Assembly (NCBI GenBank): GCA_902776985.1
Contig: CACYSD010000004.1
Span: 34,690 to 98,689, forward strand
Source of the DNA: UBA3839 sp902776985
Lineage (GTDB): Bacteria > Bacteroidota > Bacteroidia > Bacteroidales > Bacteroidaceae
Length of the DNA stretch: 64,000 bases
Direction: 5' to 3'
Positions 8,523-16,653 of the stretch are shown one piece after another; position 1 is the stretch's first letter, and every line of letters begins with the position of its first letter. The translations under genes were made by a program, and so were the position numbers. The notes beneath the pieces were generated by a model. It did not search any database. It was not told the DNA's origin and was given only the letters and a program-made list of their open reading frames with translations.

Positions 8523-10580
8523 CTATGAAACCATACTTCCTGGCTTCACGTATTTCATTATTGTTGTGACTGCAAGTGAGCCGTCGTAGTTCTCGGCAGA
8601 GAGAATCATGCCTTCGCTTACAAGTCCGTTCTTGAATTCACGTGGAGCGAGGTTGGCAATAAACAATACTTGTTTGCCTTTGAGCTGCTCTGGTTCATAA
8701 TGCTGTGCAATTCCGCTGACGATAGTACGTTTGTTGAGTCCGTCATCAATCAGGAACTTCAGCAGTTTCTTCATCTTTGGAACTCGCTCACACTCCAGCA
8801 CTGTTCCCACACGGATGTCGAGTTTCTGGAAGTCGTCGAAATCAATAGTTGGCTTAATCGGTTCTGCCTTTGCGTTAGCAGCCTCATTTGCCTTGATGGT
8901 CTCAGCCAGTTTCTGCTGCTGGAAGGCAATTGCATCGTCTTCAATCTTGCTAAAGAGAAGAGATGGTTTTGCGAGTTGCTTGCCTGTAGGCAGGAGATCG
9001 GTACGTCCGAGCTGGTTCCATGAGAATTCGTCCATACACAGCATTTCGCGCAGACGAAGTGAAGAGAACGGAAGGAATGGCTCGAAAGCAATGGCGAGGT
9101 TGGCGGTGAGCTGAAGCGAAATGTAGATAACAGTCTTCACACGCTCTGGGTCAGTCTTGATAACCTTCCATGGCTCTTCGTCAGCGATGTATTTGTTTCC
9201 GATACGGGCGAGGTTCATAGCCTCTTTCTGTGCATCGCGGAACTTGAACTGGTCGAGCAGACGTTCGAGCGATGCTTTTACGTCTTGGAATTCTGCCAGT
9301 GTAGCACGGTCGGTGTCTGAAAGTTCACCGCATGCAGGAACTACTCCGTCATAGTATTTCTGAGTGAGTTGAAGAGCACGGTTCACGAAGTTGCCATATA
9401 CAGCAACCAACTCGTTATTGCAGCGTGCCTGGAAATCAGCCCAGGTGAAGTCGTTGTCCTTTGTTTCTGGTGCGTTGGCTGTAAGTACATAGCGCAACTC
9501 ATCCTGACGGTTAGGCATTTCTTCCAGATACTCGTTGAGCCATACGGCATAGTTCTTTGATGTAGAAATCTTGTTGCCTTCGAGGTTAAGGAACTCGTTG
9601 CTTGGCACATTGTCGGGAAGGATATAGTCGCCATGAGCCTTAAGCATTGACGGGAAAACGATGCAGTGGAACACGATGTTGTCCTTGCCGATGAAGTGGA
9701 TAAGACGTGTTGATGGGTCTTGCCACCATGTCTGCCATGAACCGAGTTCTGGATGTGCATCACAAAGTTCCTTGGTATTGCTGATATATCCGATTGGTGC
9801 ATCGAACCACACATAAAGCACTTTGCCTTCAGCACCTTCCACAGGTACTGGGATTCCCCAGTTGAGGTCACGTGTCACGGCACGTGGTTTCAGTCCGCCG
9901 TCGAGCCATGATTTGCACTGGCCGTAAACATTAGGACGCCACTCTTTGTGCTCTTGCAGAATCCACTTCTCCAGCCACTCCTGATATTGGTCGAGCGGCA
10001 GATACCAGTGGTTTGTGGCTTTCTTCACCAGCGGATTTCCGTTGATGGCATTATATGGGTTGATCAGTTCGTCGGGTGAGAGGTCTGCACCACATTTGTC
10101 GCACTGGTCGCCATAGGCGCCTGCATAGTGGCATCGTGGACATTCACCCATGATGTTGCGGTCGGTAAGGAACTGTTTGGTTTCCTCGTCGTAGAACTGC
10201 TCTGAAGTCTGTTCTATAAACTTACCCTCATCGTAGAGTTTACGGAAAAAGTCGGCAGCAAACTTATGGTGGATGTCGCTTGTAGTGCGGCTGTAGATAT
10301 CAAACGAAATTCCGAATTCCTCGAAAGATTTCTTGATGATTCCATGATAGCGGTCAACGACATCCTGTACTGTGCATCCTTCTTTCTTTGCGCGGATGGT
10401 AACAGGTACACCGTGTTCATCGCTACCGCCTATGAAGAGCACATTCTCGCCTTTCAGTCTCAGATAACGAGCATAGATATCTGCTGGAACATATACCCCT
10501 GCGAGGTGTCCGATATGTACCGGTCCGTTAGCGTAAGGCAGTGCGGATGTAATGAGTGTTCGTTTAAAATTCTTTTCCAT
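8523..10580 (-). CDS. metG: Methionyl-tRNA synthetase
   Basis: A 685-residue class I aminoacyl-tRNA synthetase that charges tRNA-Met in the cytoplasm. The HIGH motif is in NGPVHIGHL near residue 20, the KMSKS equivalent is GNKISTSK, and two Cys pairs (CPRCHYAG, CDKCG) form the zinc knuckle. The C-terminal about 110 residues (IDFDDFQKLDIRVGTV onward) form the EMAP/Trbp111-like tRNA-binding and dimerisation domain. Length and order match the family, so it looks intact. Single gene with its own promoter box. Confidence 0.97.
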   Translation of the reverse strand: MEKNFKRTLITSALPYANGPVHIGHLAGVYVPADIYARYLRLKGENVLFIGGSDEHGVPVTIRAKKEGCTVQDVVDRYHGIIKKSFEEFGISFDIYSRTTSDIHHKFAADFFRKLYDEGKFIEQTSEQFYDEETKQFLTDRNIMGECPRCHYAGAYGDQCDKCGADLSPDELINPYNAINGNPLVKKATNHWYLPLDQYQEWLEKWILQEHKEWRPNVYGQCKSWLDGGLKPRAVTRDLNWGIPVPVEGAEGKVLYVWFDAPIGYISNTKELCDAHPELGSWQTWWQDPSTRLIHFIGKDNIVFHCIVFPSMLKAHGDYILPDNVPSNEFLNLEGNKISTSKNYAVWLNEYLEEMPNRQDELRYVLTANAPETKDNDFTWADFQARCNNELVAVYGNFVNRALQLTQKYYDGVVPACGELSDTDRATLAEFQDVKASLERLLDQFKFRDAQKEAMNLARIGNKYIADEEPWKVIKTDPERVKTVIYISLQLTANLAIAFEPFLPFSSLRLREMLCMDEFSWNQLGRTDLLPTGKQLAKPSLLFSKIEDDAIAFQQQKLAETIKANEAANAKAEPIKPTIDFDDFQKLDIRVGTVLECERVPKMKKLLKFLIDDGLNKRTIVSGIAQHYEPEQLKGKQVLFIANLAPREFKNGLVSEGMILSAENYDGSLAVTTIMKYVKPGSMVS

Positions 10581-10608
10581 ATTTAGTATATTGTTTATTT
10601 TCAGAGTG

Positions 10609-10616
10609 CAAAGTTA
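10609..10616 (-). promoter_or_regulatory. Promoter -7 box of metG
   Basis: TAACTTTG followed by C on the minus strand, about 30 bp before the metG start. Confidence 0.6.
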
Positions 10617-10626
10617 CAAAAAAAAT

Positions 10627-10654
10627 GAAGAGTGAAGAGTGAAGAGTGAAGAAT
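10627..10654. repeat. GAAGAGT heptamer array
   Basis: Three exact gaagagt units plus gaagaat. The same 7 bp family occurs at 12271, 17874, 39440, 42118, 50649 and 53214. Confidence 0.75.
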
Positions 10655-10670
10655 TTATTATCTTCAGTAA

Positions 10671-10710
10671 GTAACTACCCCCTCCCTTGGGAGGGGTCGG
10701 AGGAGGGTCT
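10671..10710. repeat. C/G-rich palindromic repeat, short form
   Basis: Core cctcccttgggagg is a perfect palindrome. The element runs from gtaacta at the left to agggtct at the right. The stop codon of murF-alr begins at its last base, so it may also serve as the 3' hairpin of that gene. Confidence 0.75.
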
Positions 10711-13238
10711 CACTCCTGCACATACACCCTTTGGACTCGGGTGCTTATTCCTGTGAGGATTTCGTAAGGAATAGTGCCGATGGCATCACTGAGGACAGTA
10801 ACCGGAAGGTCATCACCGAAGATTACGGCATAGTCACCTGCCTCACATTCTATGTCTGTAACGTCAATCATACACACATCCATGCATATATTTCCAAGAT
10901 ATGGTGCCTGCTTGCCGTTGACAAGGCAGTAGCAGTTGCGGTTGCCGAGCTTACGGTTCAGTCCGTCGGCATAACCGATTGGTATGGCAGCCACACGTGA
11001 CGGGCGAGTGAGGGTGGTTCGCCGGCTGTAACCAATGGTTTCACCTGCTGGCACATCGTGAATCTGCAGGATTGTGGTTTTGAGTGTACAGACATTATGT
11101 ATCAGTTGGTTGTTTCGTGGATTGATTCCGTAAAGACCAAGTCCAAGTCGAACCATATCCATGTGGTATTCAGGGAAATGTTCTATGCCTGCACTATTAC
11201 AGATGTGGCGAAGAATATGGTGAGAGAAGGCTGTCTGCAGTTGCTTTGATGCTTTATCGAAAAGCTGGAACTGGTGGCGTGAGAATTCGTCGAAACCGTC
11301 TTCGTCGCTACCAACAAAATGGCTGAACACCGAACAAGGGATAATGGCGTTCTGACGTGTGAGACGTTCAATGAGTCTATCCATATCGTGAACGGGATCG
11401 AAACCGAGACGGTGCATGCCTGTATCGAGTTTGATGTGTACAGGGAATTCGGATATTCCTTCTTTTTCAGCGGCACGAATCAGAGCCTCAAGTATATCGA
11501 ATGAGAACACTTCCGGTTCGAGTCCGTGGTCAAAGAGCAGTTTAAACGAAGTCATCTCAGGGTTCATCACCATTATATTTGCTGTTATGCCGGCTGCACG
11601 GAGTTCTGCACCTTCGTCTGCCACAGCCACAGCCATGTAGTCCACGCCTTGGCTTTGCAGTGTCTTGGCTGCTTCAATCGAACCTATTCCGTAAGCTGAT
11701 GCCTTGACCATGCAGACGAATTTCACATGGTTGGTCTGTTGCTTATAGTAATTCAGGTTATCAACCAAAGCATTGAGGTTGACTTCAAGTATTGTCTGAT
11801 GGACTTTCAGCGTAAGGCGGTCGCTGATTTTGTCGAAGCTGAACTGGCGAGCACCTTTGATAAGGATGAACTCTCCTTCAAGTGTGTCAAGGAGCGAACT
11901 TTGCAATAGTTCATCAGTGGTAAGGAAGAAATGGTGCTCCATTGGGAAGTAGTCGGCACACGAAGTGATTTCCTCTCCAACTCCGATAATTTTTTGGATT
12001 CCTCTTTGCTGAGCCATCTGTGCCACACGGCTATAGAGCGAGCGTGGCGATTCACCGCTCTGCATGATATCACTGAGGATAAGTGTCCGGCAACGGTGCT
12101 GACGGTCTGAACTGTCAGGACGACGCTGCATGAAGTCGAGTGCGATATCAAGTGAGTGTATGTCGCTATTGTATGTGTCGTTGATCAGCGTACATGAGTT
12201 CACTCCGTCCTTCACTTCAAGACGCATAGCCACCGGTTCCAGTTTTGACATACGCGAACAGATATCGTGGAGTGTGAAGTGTGAAGCGTGAAGCGATGAA
12301 CGCGAAGAATTATGGAGAAGTGCCACACATACAGCCATGCAAGTGATGGAGTTCTCTATCGCAGCGGAGTCGATAAAAGGAATGGTGTAGTTAAGCAGTT
12401 CACCATCAACGGAGAGATGTATGGTAGTGGAGTTGTCCGATTTCTCTATGCGTCGCACGCATAGAGTTGAGGTGGAGTCGTTGCTCCATGTTGTCAATGC
12501 AATATCTTCAGGCAGTGCTGTTGCACAATTTGCGATGGTTTCATCGCTGAGGTTAAGCACAGCACATTCACAATTCTGCATTAGTTGGAGCTTCTCCGAA
12601 CATTTGATGTCGTAGGAGAGGAAATTCTCCTGATGCGCCTCACCTATATTTGTGATTACCGCCATTGTCGGACGAATCATCCGATTGAGCGTTTCCATCT
12701 CACCCGTGTTGCTGATTCCCGCCTCAATCAGCGCGATATCAGTATGAGAATTTATAAGCCAGAGTGAGAGAGGTACACCCACCTGAGAGTTGTAGCTGCG
12801 TGGTGAACGCATTACATTGCAGTCGGGAGAAAGCAACTGATAGAGCCATTCCTTCACGGTTGTCTTTCCGTTGGAACCGGTAATGGCAATGACGGGGATG
12901 GAGAATTGCTGGCGGTGGTAAGCACAGAGGCGTTGCAGGGCGAGAAGTGTGTTTGGCACTTCCAGAAAAACGGAATTATGGAATTGCGGGTGTTGTCGCA
13001 TTTCATCGGTGATAATCTGTACCACAAAATACCGCACACCACGGCTCATAAGCTGATGAACATAACGATGACCGTCGTTTCGCTCTGTTTGAAGAGCGAA
13101 GAAAAGTGTTTCCGACGGGAAGCACAGTGAACGTGAGTCAATGAGCAGCCAGTTTATGCTTTCTGCTGCGTTTTCGGGGATTTCAGAGTGGAGACTTGCT
13201 CCAATGATGTCTGCTATTTCTGAAATTTTGTATTGCAT
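10710..13238 (-). CDS. murF-alr: Fused MurF (UDP-MurNAc-pentapeptide synthetase) - alanine racemase
   Basis: An 842-residue fusion. The N-terminal half (about 1-460) is MurF, with the ATP-binding P-loop GSNGKTTVKEW near 120; it adds D-Ala-D-Ala to the UDP-muramoyl tripeptide. The C-terminal half (about 475-842) is the PLP enzyme alanine racemase, with the PLP lysine in MVKASAYGIGS and the catalytic Tyr in IGYSRRT; it makes D-Ala. The fusion, known in Bacteroidetes, joins supply and use of D-Ala in peptidoglycan synthesis. A heptamer-array-like stretch (12271-12309) lies inside the MurF part and encodes SSRSSLHASHFTLHD. The start overlaps the GSCFA gene by 25 bp. Confidence 0.95.
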   Translation of the reverse strand: MQYKISEIADIIGASLHSEIPENAAESINWLLIDSRSLCFPSETLFFALQTERNDGHRYVHQLMSRGVRYFVVQIITDEMRQHPQFHNSVFLEVPNTLLALQRLCAYHRQQFSIPVIAITGSNGKTTVKEWLYQLLSPDCNVMRSPRSYNSQVGVPLSLWLINSHTDIALIEAGISNTGEMETLNRMIRPTMAVITNIGEAHQENFLSYDIKCSEKLQLMQNCECAVLNLSDETIANCATALPEDIALTTWSNDSTSTLCVRRIEKSDNSTTIHLSVDGELLNYTIPFIDSAAIENSITCMAVCVALLHNSSRSSLHASHFTLHDICSRMSKLEPVAMRLEVKDGVNSCTLINDTYNSDIHSLDIALDFMQRRPDSSDRQHRCRTLILSDIMQSGESPRSLYSRVAQMAQQRGIQKIIGVGEEITSCADYFPMEHHFFLTTDELLQSSLLDTLEGEFILIKGARQFSFDKISDRLTLKVHQTILEVNLNALVDNLNYYKQQTNHVKFVCMVKASAYGIGSIEAAKTLQSQGVDYMAVAVADEGAELRAAGITANIMVMNPEMTSFKLLFDHGLEPEVFSFDILEALIRAAEKEGISEFPVHIKLDTGMHRLGFDPVHDMDRLIERLTRQNAIIPCSVFSHFVGSDEDGFDEFSRHQFQLFDKASKQLQTAFSHHILRHICNSAGIEHFPEYHMDMVRLGLGLYGINPRNNQLIHNVCTLKTTILQIHDVPAGETIGYSRRTTLTRPSRVAAIPIGYADGLNRKLGNRNCYCLVNGKQAPYLGNICMDVCMIDVTDIECEAGDYAVIFGDDLPVTVLSDAIGTIPYEILTGISTRVQRVYVQE
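12271..12309. repeat. Heptamer-type repeat inside the MurF coding region
   Basis: gtgaagt/gtgaagc/gtgaagc/gatgaac/gcgaag resembles the intergenic GAAGAGT arrays, but is read in frame in the MurF part, between its central and C-terminal domains. Confidence 0.45.
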
Positions 13239-14197
13239 AAAGTAATTTCTTCGTCAAAGTCTATATATGGATGCTGCGCCTTGATTACCTCAATGCGCTG
13301 AAGGGTCTTTTGCAGAAAATCGTTGTACGCCTGATCATCGGTGTGAAGCGGACGGTGTTGAAGAGCGTCTGCTATTGCACCGCACTGAGCGGCTAATTGT
13401 TGTTCGTCTTTCGGAATGAACGTGTCGGCAAACCGATGATAGATATACTGAACAGCCAAGTCGGAAGGATGTACCATGTCGTCGACATAGAAGCGGTAGT
13501 CGCGCAGTTCGTCAAGCTGAATCTCGTATGACGGGAAGTAATGAGTGAAATCCATCTGTAGCTGATCTATCGCCAGAAGGAGTTCGGCTTTACTCAGTTG
13601 GTTCTGGTGAAGTCCGTCGCGCTTATGGCGAATGGGCGAAACAGTGAAAATTATCTGTAATTTCGGGTTCACTGAATGTAACAAATGCAGGAGTGTTGTC
13701 CATGAATCTGCAATGTCGTAGGCAGCAAGGCGAACACGCTGAAACAGCGTATCAGGCTGCTTATGGCAGTTGGCAACAAGCATTCCCGTCTCCTTTAGTC
13801 TGTAAATATAAGATGATCCGAATGTAACAATAAGAACATCACAGTTTCTCAGCCATTCTGCCACGCAATGCATGGTTTTGTTCAACTTTATAGCCAGTTC
13901 TTCTGCCGATTCTGCATGAAAGCTGCTATGGTGCATCCAGCTGAAAGCGTTGTTCGCCGTGAATATCTCTGGTGACTGAGCTGTATATTCCTGTTCGCTG
14001 ATTGAACGAAGCAGAAGTGCGGCAATGGATGCGGGATTGTAGAGTGTACCGAACGGATTGACGAGACACTGATACTTCTCCCTTAGCAGTTTCTGCCCGA
14101 TACTGTCGGCAAAACATGATCCGAGCAGCATCAACCGTTGCTGGTGTGTGATGCTCAGCGATGTCTTTGGTATGTCAACAGAAGTGGTAAAGTTCAT
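13214..14197 (-). CDS. GSCFA family protein (SGNH-hydrolase-like)
   Basis: A 327-residue protein with the family signature LLGSCFADSIG near residue 29, which supplies the block I Ser/Cys region of an SGNH-like hydrolase; further conserved pieces are VTFGSSYIY and VDDMVHPSDLAVQYI (Asp/His pair). No signal peptide, so cytoplasmic. Substrate unknown; the family is common beside cell-wall genes in Bacteroidetes. It overlaps murF-alr by 25 bp and is probably translationally coupled to it, which suggests a cell-envelope job. Confidence 0.85.
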   Translation of the reverse strand: MNFTTSVDIPKTSLSITHQQRLMLLGSCFADSIGQKLLREKYQCLVNPFGTLYNPASIAALLLRSISEQEYTAQSPEIFTANNAFSWMHHSSFHAESAEELAIKLNKTMHCVAEWLRNCDVLIVTFGSSYIYRLKETGMLVANCHKQPDTLFQRVRLAAYDIADSWTTLLHLLHSVNPKLQIIFTVSPIRHKRDGLHQNQLSKAELLLAIDQLQMDFTHYFPSYEIQLDELRDYRFYVDDMVHPSDLAVQYIYHRFADTFIPKDEQQLAAQCGAIADALQHRPLHTDDQAYNDFLQKTLQRIEVIKAQHPYIDFDEEITLCNTKFQK

Positions 14198-14216
14198 AGT
14201 ATCATCAATTTTTCTG

Positions 14217-14224
14217 CAAATTTA
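14217..14224 (-). promoter_or_regulatory. Promoter -7 box of GSCFA-murF-alr
   Basis: TAAATTTG followed by C on the minus strand; leader about 15 nt. Confidence 0.55.
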
Positions 14225-14247
14225 CGAAACTTTGATGAAGTATGGTC

Positions 14248-14276
14248 TTGAGTTTGGCGAAAAATATGTATTTTTG
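14248..14276 (+). promoter_or_regulatory. Promoter of the TatD-family gene (near-leaderless)
   Basis: TTG at 14248-14250 and TATTTTTG at 14269-14276, spacing 18 bp. The ATG follows only 5 bp after the -7 box, so the mRNA would have almost no 5' leader. Confidence 0.55.
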
Positions 14277-14281
14277 CCAAT

Positions 14282-14938
14282 ATGTTTATAGATATCCACA
14301 CTCATAGAATTGCAACGCAGCATCCTGACGTGTTGTCTGTAGTGAATGTAAGTGCTGAAAGCAACGGCCCGCTTCCACCATTTTGCAGCATGGGAATACA
14401 CCCTTGGGATGTGACTCAGAACTGGCGTACCCAGCTTCAGCAATTAGAACAGCGCCTTTTATTTGTTGAAAACAACGAAAAAGGCTGCAATGTAGTTGCA
14501 ATTGGTGAGTGTGGGCTTGACCTGCTTCGCGGCATTGACATAGATGTTCAGATGGAATGTCTGGAAGCGCAGTTGGATTTGGCTTGCAAGATGAACAAAG
14601 CGGTGATTATTCACTGTGTCCGTGCATGGGATAGACTTTTGCAGGTGGTCAAACCAACCTCTATGCCAAATCCTGTTATAATTCATGGATTTCGGGGCAA
14701 ACCGGAGTTGGCTCAGCAGTTAATTCAGAAAGGATTCCATCTTTCCTTCGGTGAGAAATTCAATGCCGCCAGTTTGCGTTTGGCTTGGGACAAAGGCAGG
14801 ATGTGGCTGGAGACCGACGAAAGCAATCTCAGCATTGAGCAAATCTACAACTCTGCCTCCAAGGCTCTAAGCATTGCTCCAACCGACATTTCGGTTCCCG
14901 GAACTATCACATCATTGGCAATTTCGGCTAATGGCTGA
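14282..14938 (+). CDS. TatD family metal-dependent hydrolase/DNase
   Basis: A 218-residue protein opening directly with the metal-binding motif FIDIHTHR. GIHPWDV, IGECGLDLLR, VIIHCVRAWD and the terminal ETDES are the other TatD metal and active-site blocks. The family hydrolyses phosphodiester bonds in DNA, often 3'-5'. At 218 residues it is shorter than the usual 250-260. Its last 94 bp overlap the 3' end of folK on the opposite strand. The start is fixed because the first motif begins at residue 2. Confidence 0.88.
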   Translation: MFIDIHTHRIATQHPDVLSVVNVSAESNGPLPPFCSMGIHPWDVTQNWRTQLQQLEQRLLFVENNEKGCNVVAIGECGLDLLRGIDIDVQMECLEAQLDLACKMNKAVIIHCVRAWDRLLQVVKPTSMPNPVIIHGFRGKPELAQQLIQKGFHLSFGEKFNAASLRLAWDKGRMWLETDESNLSIEQIYNSASKALSIAPTDISVPGTITSLAISANG

Positions 14939-15330
14939 AGCACGAACAGCCGTTTCGACATCAGAGCGTGTGGAACCGTGAGTTCAGGCAGGTTGATCTG
15001 CAGATCACCATACATCAATATATCTATGTCGATGGGACGGTCGTGATATACGGCTTTTCCTCCTTCAGAACTGGATTTCTGCTTACGTCCCATTTCCCTT
15101 TCTATAGCCTGTGTAGCAGCAAGCACTTCAAGTGGCTCCATCTTTGTTTCCACAGCAACACAGCAGTTAAGAAACGGATGTTCACTCTGAAATCCCCACG
15201 GCTCGGTTTCTATCATAGACGACTGAGCCACCACCATGCCAACGGTGCCGGCTATACGGTCAATCGCATCATTTAGCAACTGCCTGCGATCACCAAGATT
15301 ACTGCCGAGAGAGAGGAAGAGAAGACCCAC
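14845..15330 (-). CDS. folK: 6-hydroxymethyl-dihydropterin pyrophosphokinase
   Basis: Transfers pyrophosphate from ATP to 6-hydroxymethyl-7,8-dihydropterin in folate synthesis. Visible family blocks are LSLGSNLGDR, the central NCCVAVETKMEPLEVL, and HDRPIDIDILMYGD (metal and substrate binding). I start at the GTG at 15330, giving 162 residues, the normal FolK length. The frame stays open to an ATG at 15513, but the extra 61 codons are not FolK-like, run through a palindromic repeat, and begin upstream of the probable promoter. The GTG itself is made by the repeat. The 3' end overlaps the TatD gene by 94 bp on the other strand. Confidence 0.85.
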   Translation of the reverse strand: MGLLFLSLGSNLGDRRQLLNDAIDRIAGTVGMVVAQSSMIETEPWGFQSEHPFLNCCVAVETKMEPLEVLAATQAIEREMGRKQKSSSEGGKAVYHDRPIDIDILMYGDLQINLPELTVPHALMSKRLFVLQPLAEIANDVIVPGTEMSVGAMLRALEAEL

Positions 15331-15394
15331 CCCCTCAGCAGACCCACCCCCAACCCCTCCTAAGGTAGGGGAGTAGTTAGTCCCATGCGGATTA
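15323..15394. repeat. Palindromic C/G-rich repeat, left member of an inverted pair
   Basis: Runs from agacccacccc through cccctcctaaggtaggggagtagtta to a degenerate ATCCGCAT-like end. It faces the copy at 15541-15587. It lies in the folK leader and start region. Confidence 0.75.
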
Positions 15395-15459
15395 TTAACA
15401 ATCAATGGTAAAAACGTAAATAAATATAAATTGTAAATAGTTAAATCGCAAATATTTCT

Positions 15460-15482
15460 TAACTTTGCCCACTGCAAATATA
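15460..15482. promoter_or_regulatory. Interlocked divergent promoters (folK / radical SAM)
   Basis: TAACTTTG on the plus strand (15460-15467) and TATATTTG on the minus strand (15482-15475) sit back to back around the symmetric core TTTGCccactGCAAA. Predicted starts (about 15474 and 15468) overlap, so polymerase should bind for only one direction at a time. Confidence 0.5.
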
Positions 15483-15540
15483 ATGCATTTATTTCATTTG
15501 GTAAATTATTCACAATAATTCTTCCCTTAATATAGCAGAT

Positions 15541-15587
15541 AACTAGCCCCTCCCTTGGGAGGGGTTGGGGGTGGGTCTGCTGGGTCT
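15541..15587. repeat. Palindromic C/G-rich repeat, right member of an inverted pair
   Basis: aactagcccctcccttggga... ends in gggtct. It is the mirror of the copy at 15323-15394; together they bracket the folK/radical SAM promoter region. It forms most of the radical SAM leader and ends 11 bp before the ATG. Confidence 0.75.
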
Positions 15588-15597
15588 TCTTTTATAT

Positions 15598-16653
15598 ATG
15601 TACAGCATTTCAGATTATATACACAACGGTTTTCTTTATCTCAATAACACGCTGCGGCCGCGACATAAACGGCTGAGCCAACTCATGCTCTACAGCACTA
15701 CTGTTTGTCAGTCGCGCTGTAAGCACTGTTCCATCTGGCAGAAGCCTGCCGAACATCTGTCGCTCGACGATATCAAACGTATCATGCAGAGCAAGTGTGT
15801 CACCCGCCGTACCGTGGTTGGACTTGAAGGTGGTGAGTTTGTTCTCCATCCCGAGGCTGAGGCTATCATGGAGTGGATGCAGCAGAACCATCCCAACTAC
15901 ACGCTTCTGACCAACGGCCTTGCAACAAAGAAAGTGATTGACTGTGTGCGTAAATACACACCCAGCCATCTCTTCATTTCGCTCGACGGACCAAAGGAAA
16001 CATACAAGGAAATGCGTGGACGTGACGGTTTTGATCACGTCATAGAAGTGGTTGAGACACTGAAGGACGAGATTCCCACTTCACTTATGTTCTGCCTCTC
16101 TCCGTGGAACACCATGAAGGATATGGAATATGTCATTGAAATAGCCAAGAAATACAATATCGATGTACGCATCGGCATCTATGGCACAATGGCGTTCTTC
16201 GACACCACCAGCGAAATGCTTACAGCCGACAACTTCACCAGTCAGATTCCCAAGAACATCCACGACACCCAGGAAAACTACGACTTCGTGGCTCTCTATG
16301 AGCAGTGGCGCAAGGGCAATCTTCGCCTGCGCTGCCAGAGCATCCTTTCCGAACTGGTTATCCACAGCAACGGCGATGTGCCTATCTGCCAGAATCTTGA
16401 TGTGGTGCTCGGTAATATTCACGAGAACAGCCTCGATGAGATTTTCAACGGGAAGCATACCAAAGCCACCCATTGCAAATACTCGCATGAATGTAACGAC
16501 TGCTGGATCAACTTCCACCGTAAGTATGATATCATCCTTTTGCGCAATTTCGAACGTCTCATGCCTAAATGGCTGATTGAGAAATTCTATGGCAAATACC
16601 AATGGAGCGACAATCCTAAACAGACATACCGCAAATACCTGAAAAGTCTATGA
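15598..16653 (+). CDS. Radical SAM enzyme with SPASM-like C-terminus
   Basis: A 351-residue protein. The [4Fe-4S]/SAM motif is C37-QSR-C41-KH-C44. After the TIM-barrel core (LEGGEFVLHPEA, LFISLDGPKE) a C-terminal cluster CQN...THCKYSHECNDCW resembles a SPASM/twitch auxiliary cluster domain. The substrate cannot be read; SPASM enzymes often act on peptides, others on sugars or lipids. I start at the ATG at 15598; the frame opens earlier at a TTG at 15565, but that lies inside a palindromic repeat. The stop overlaps the start of the oxidoreductase gene by 4 bp (ATGA), so the two are coupled. Confidence 0.85.
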   Translation: MYSISDYIHNGFLYLNNTLRPRHKRLSQLMLYSTTVCQSRCKHCSIWQKPAEHLSLDDIKRIMQSKCVTRRTVVGLEGGEFVLHPEAEAIMEWMQQNHPNYTLLTNGLATKKVIDCVRKYTPSHLFISLDGPKETYKEMRGRDGFDHVIEVVETLKDEIPTSLMFCLSPWNTMKDMEYVIEIAKKYNIDVRIGIYGTMAFFDTTSEMLTADNFTSQIPKNIHDTQENYDFVALYEQWRKGNLRLRCQSILSELVIHSNGDVPICQNLDVVLGNIHENSLDEIFNGKHTKATHCKYSHECNDCWINFHRKYDIILLRNFERLMPKWLIEKFYGKYQWSDNPKQTYRKYLKSL

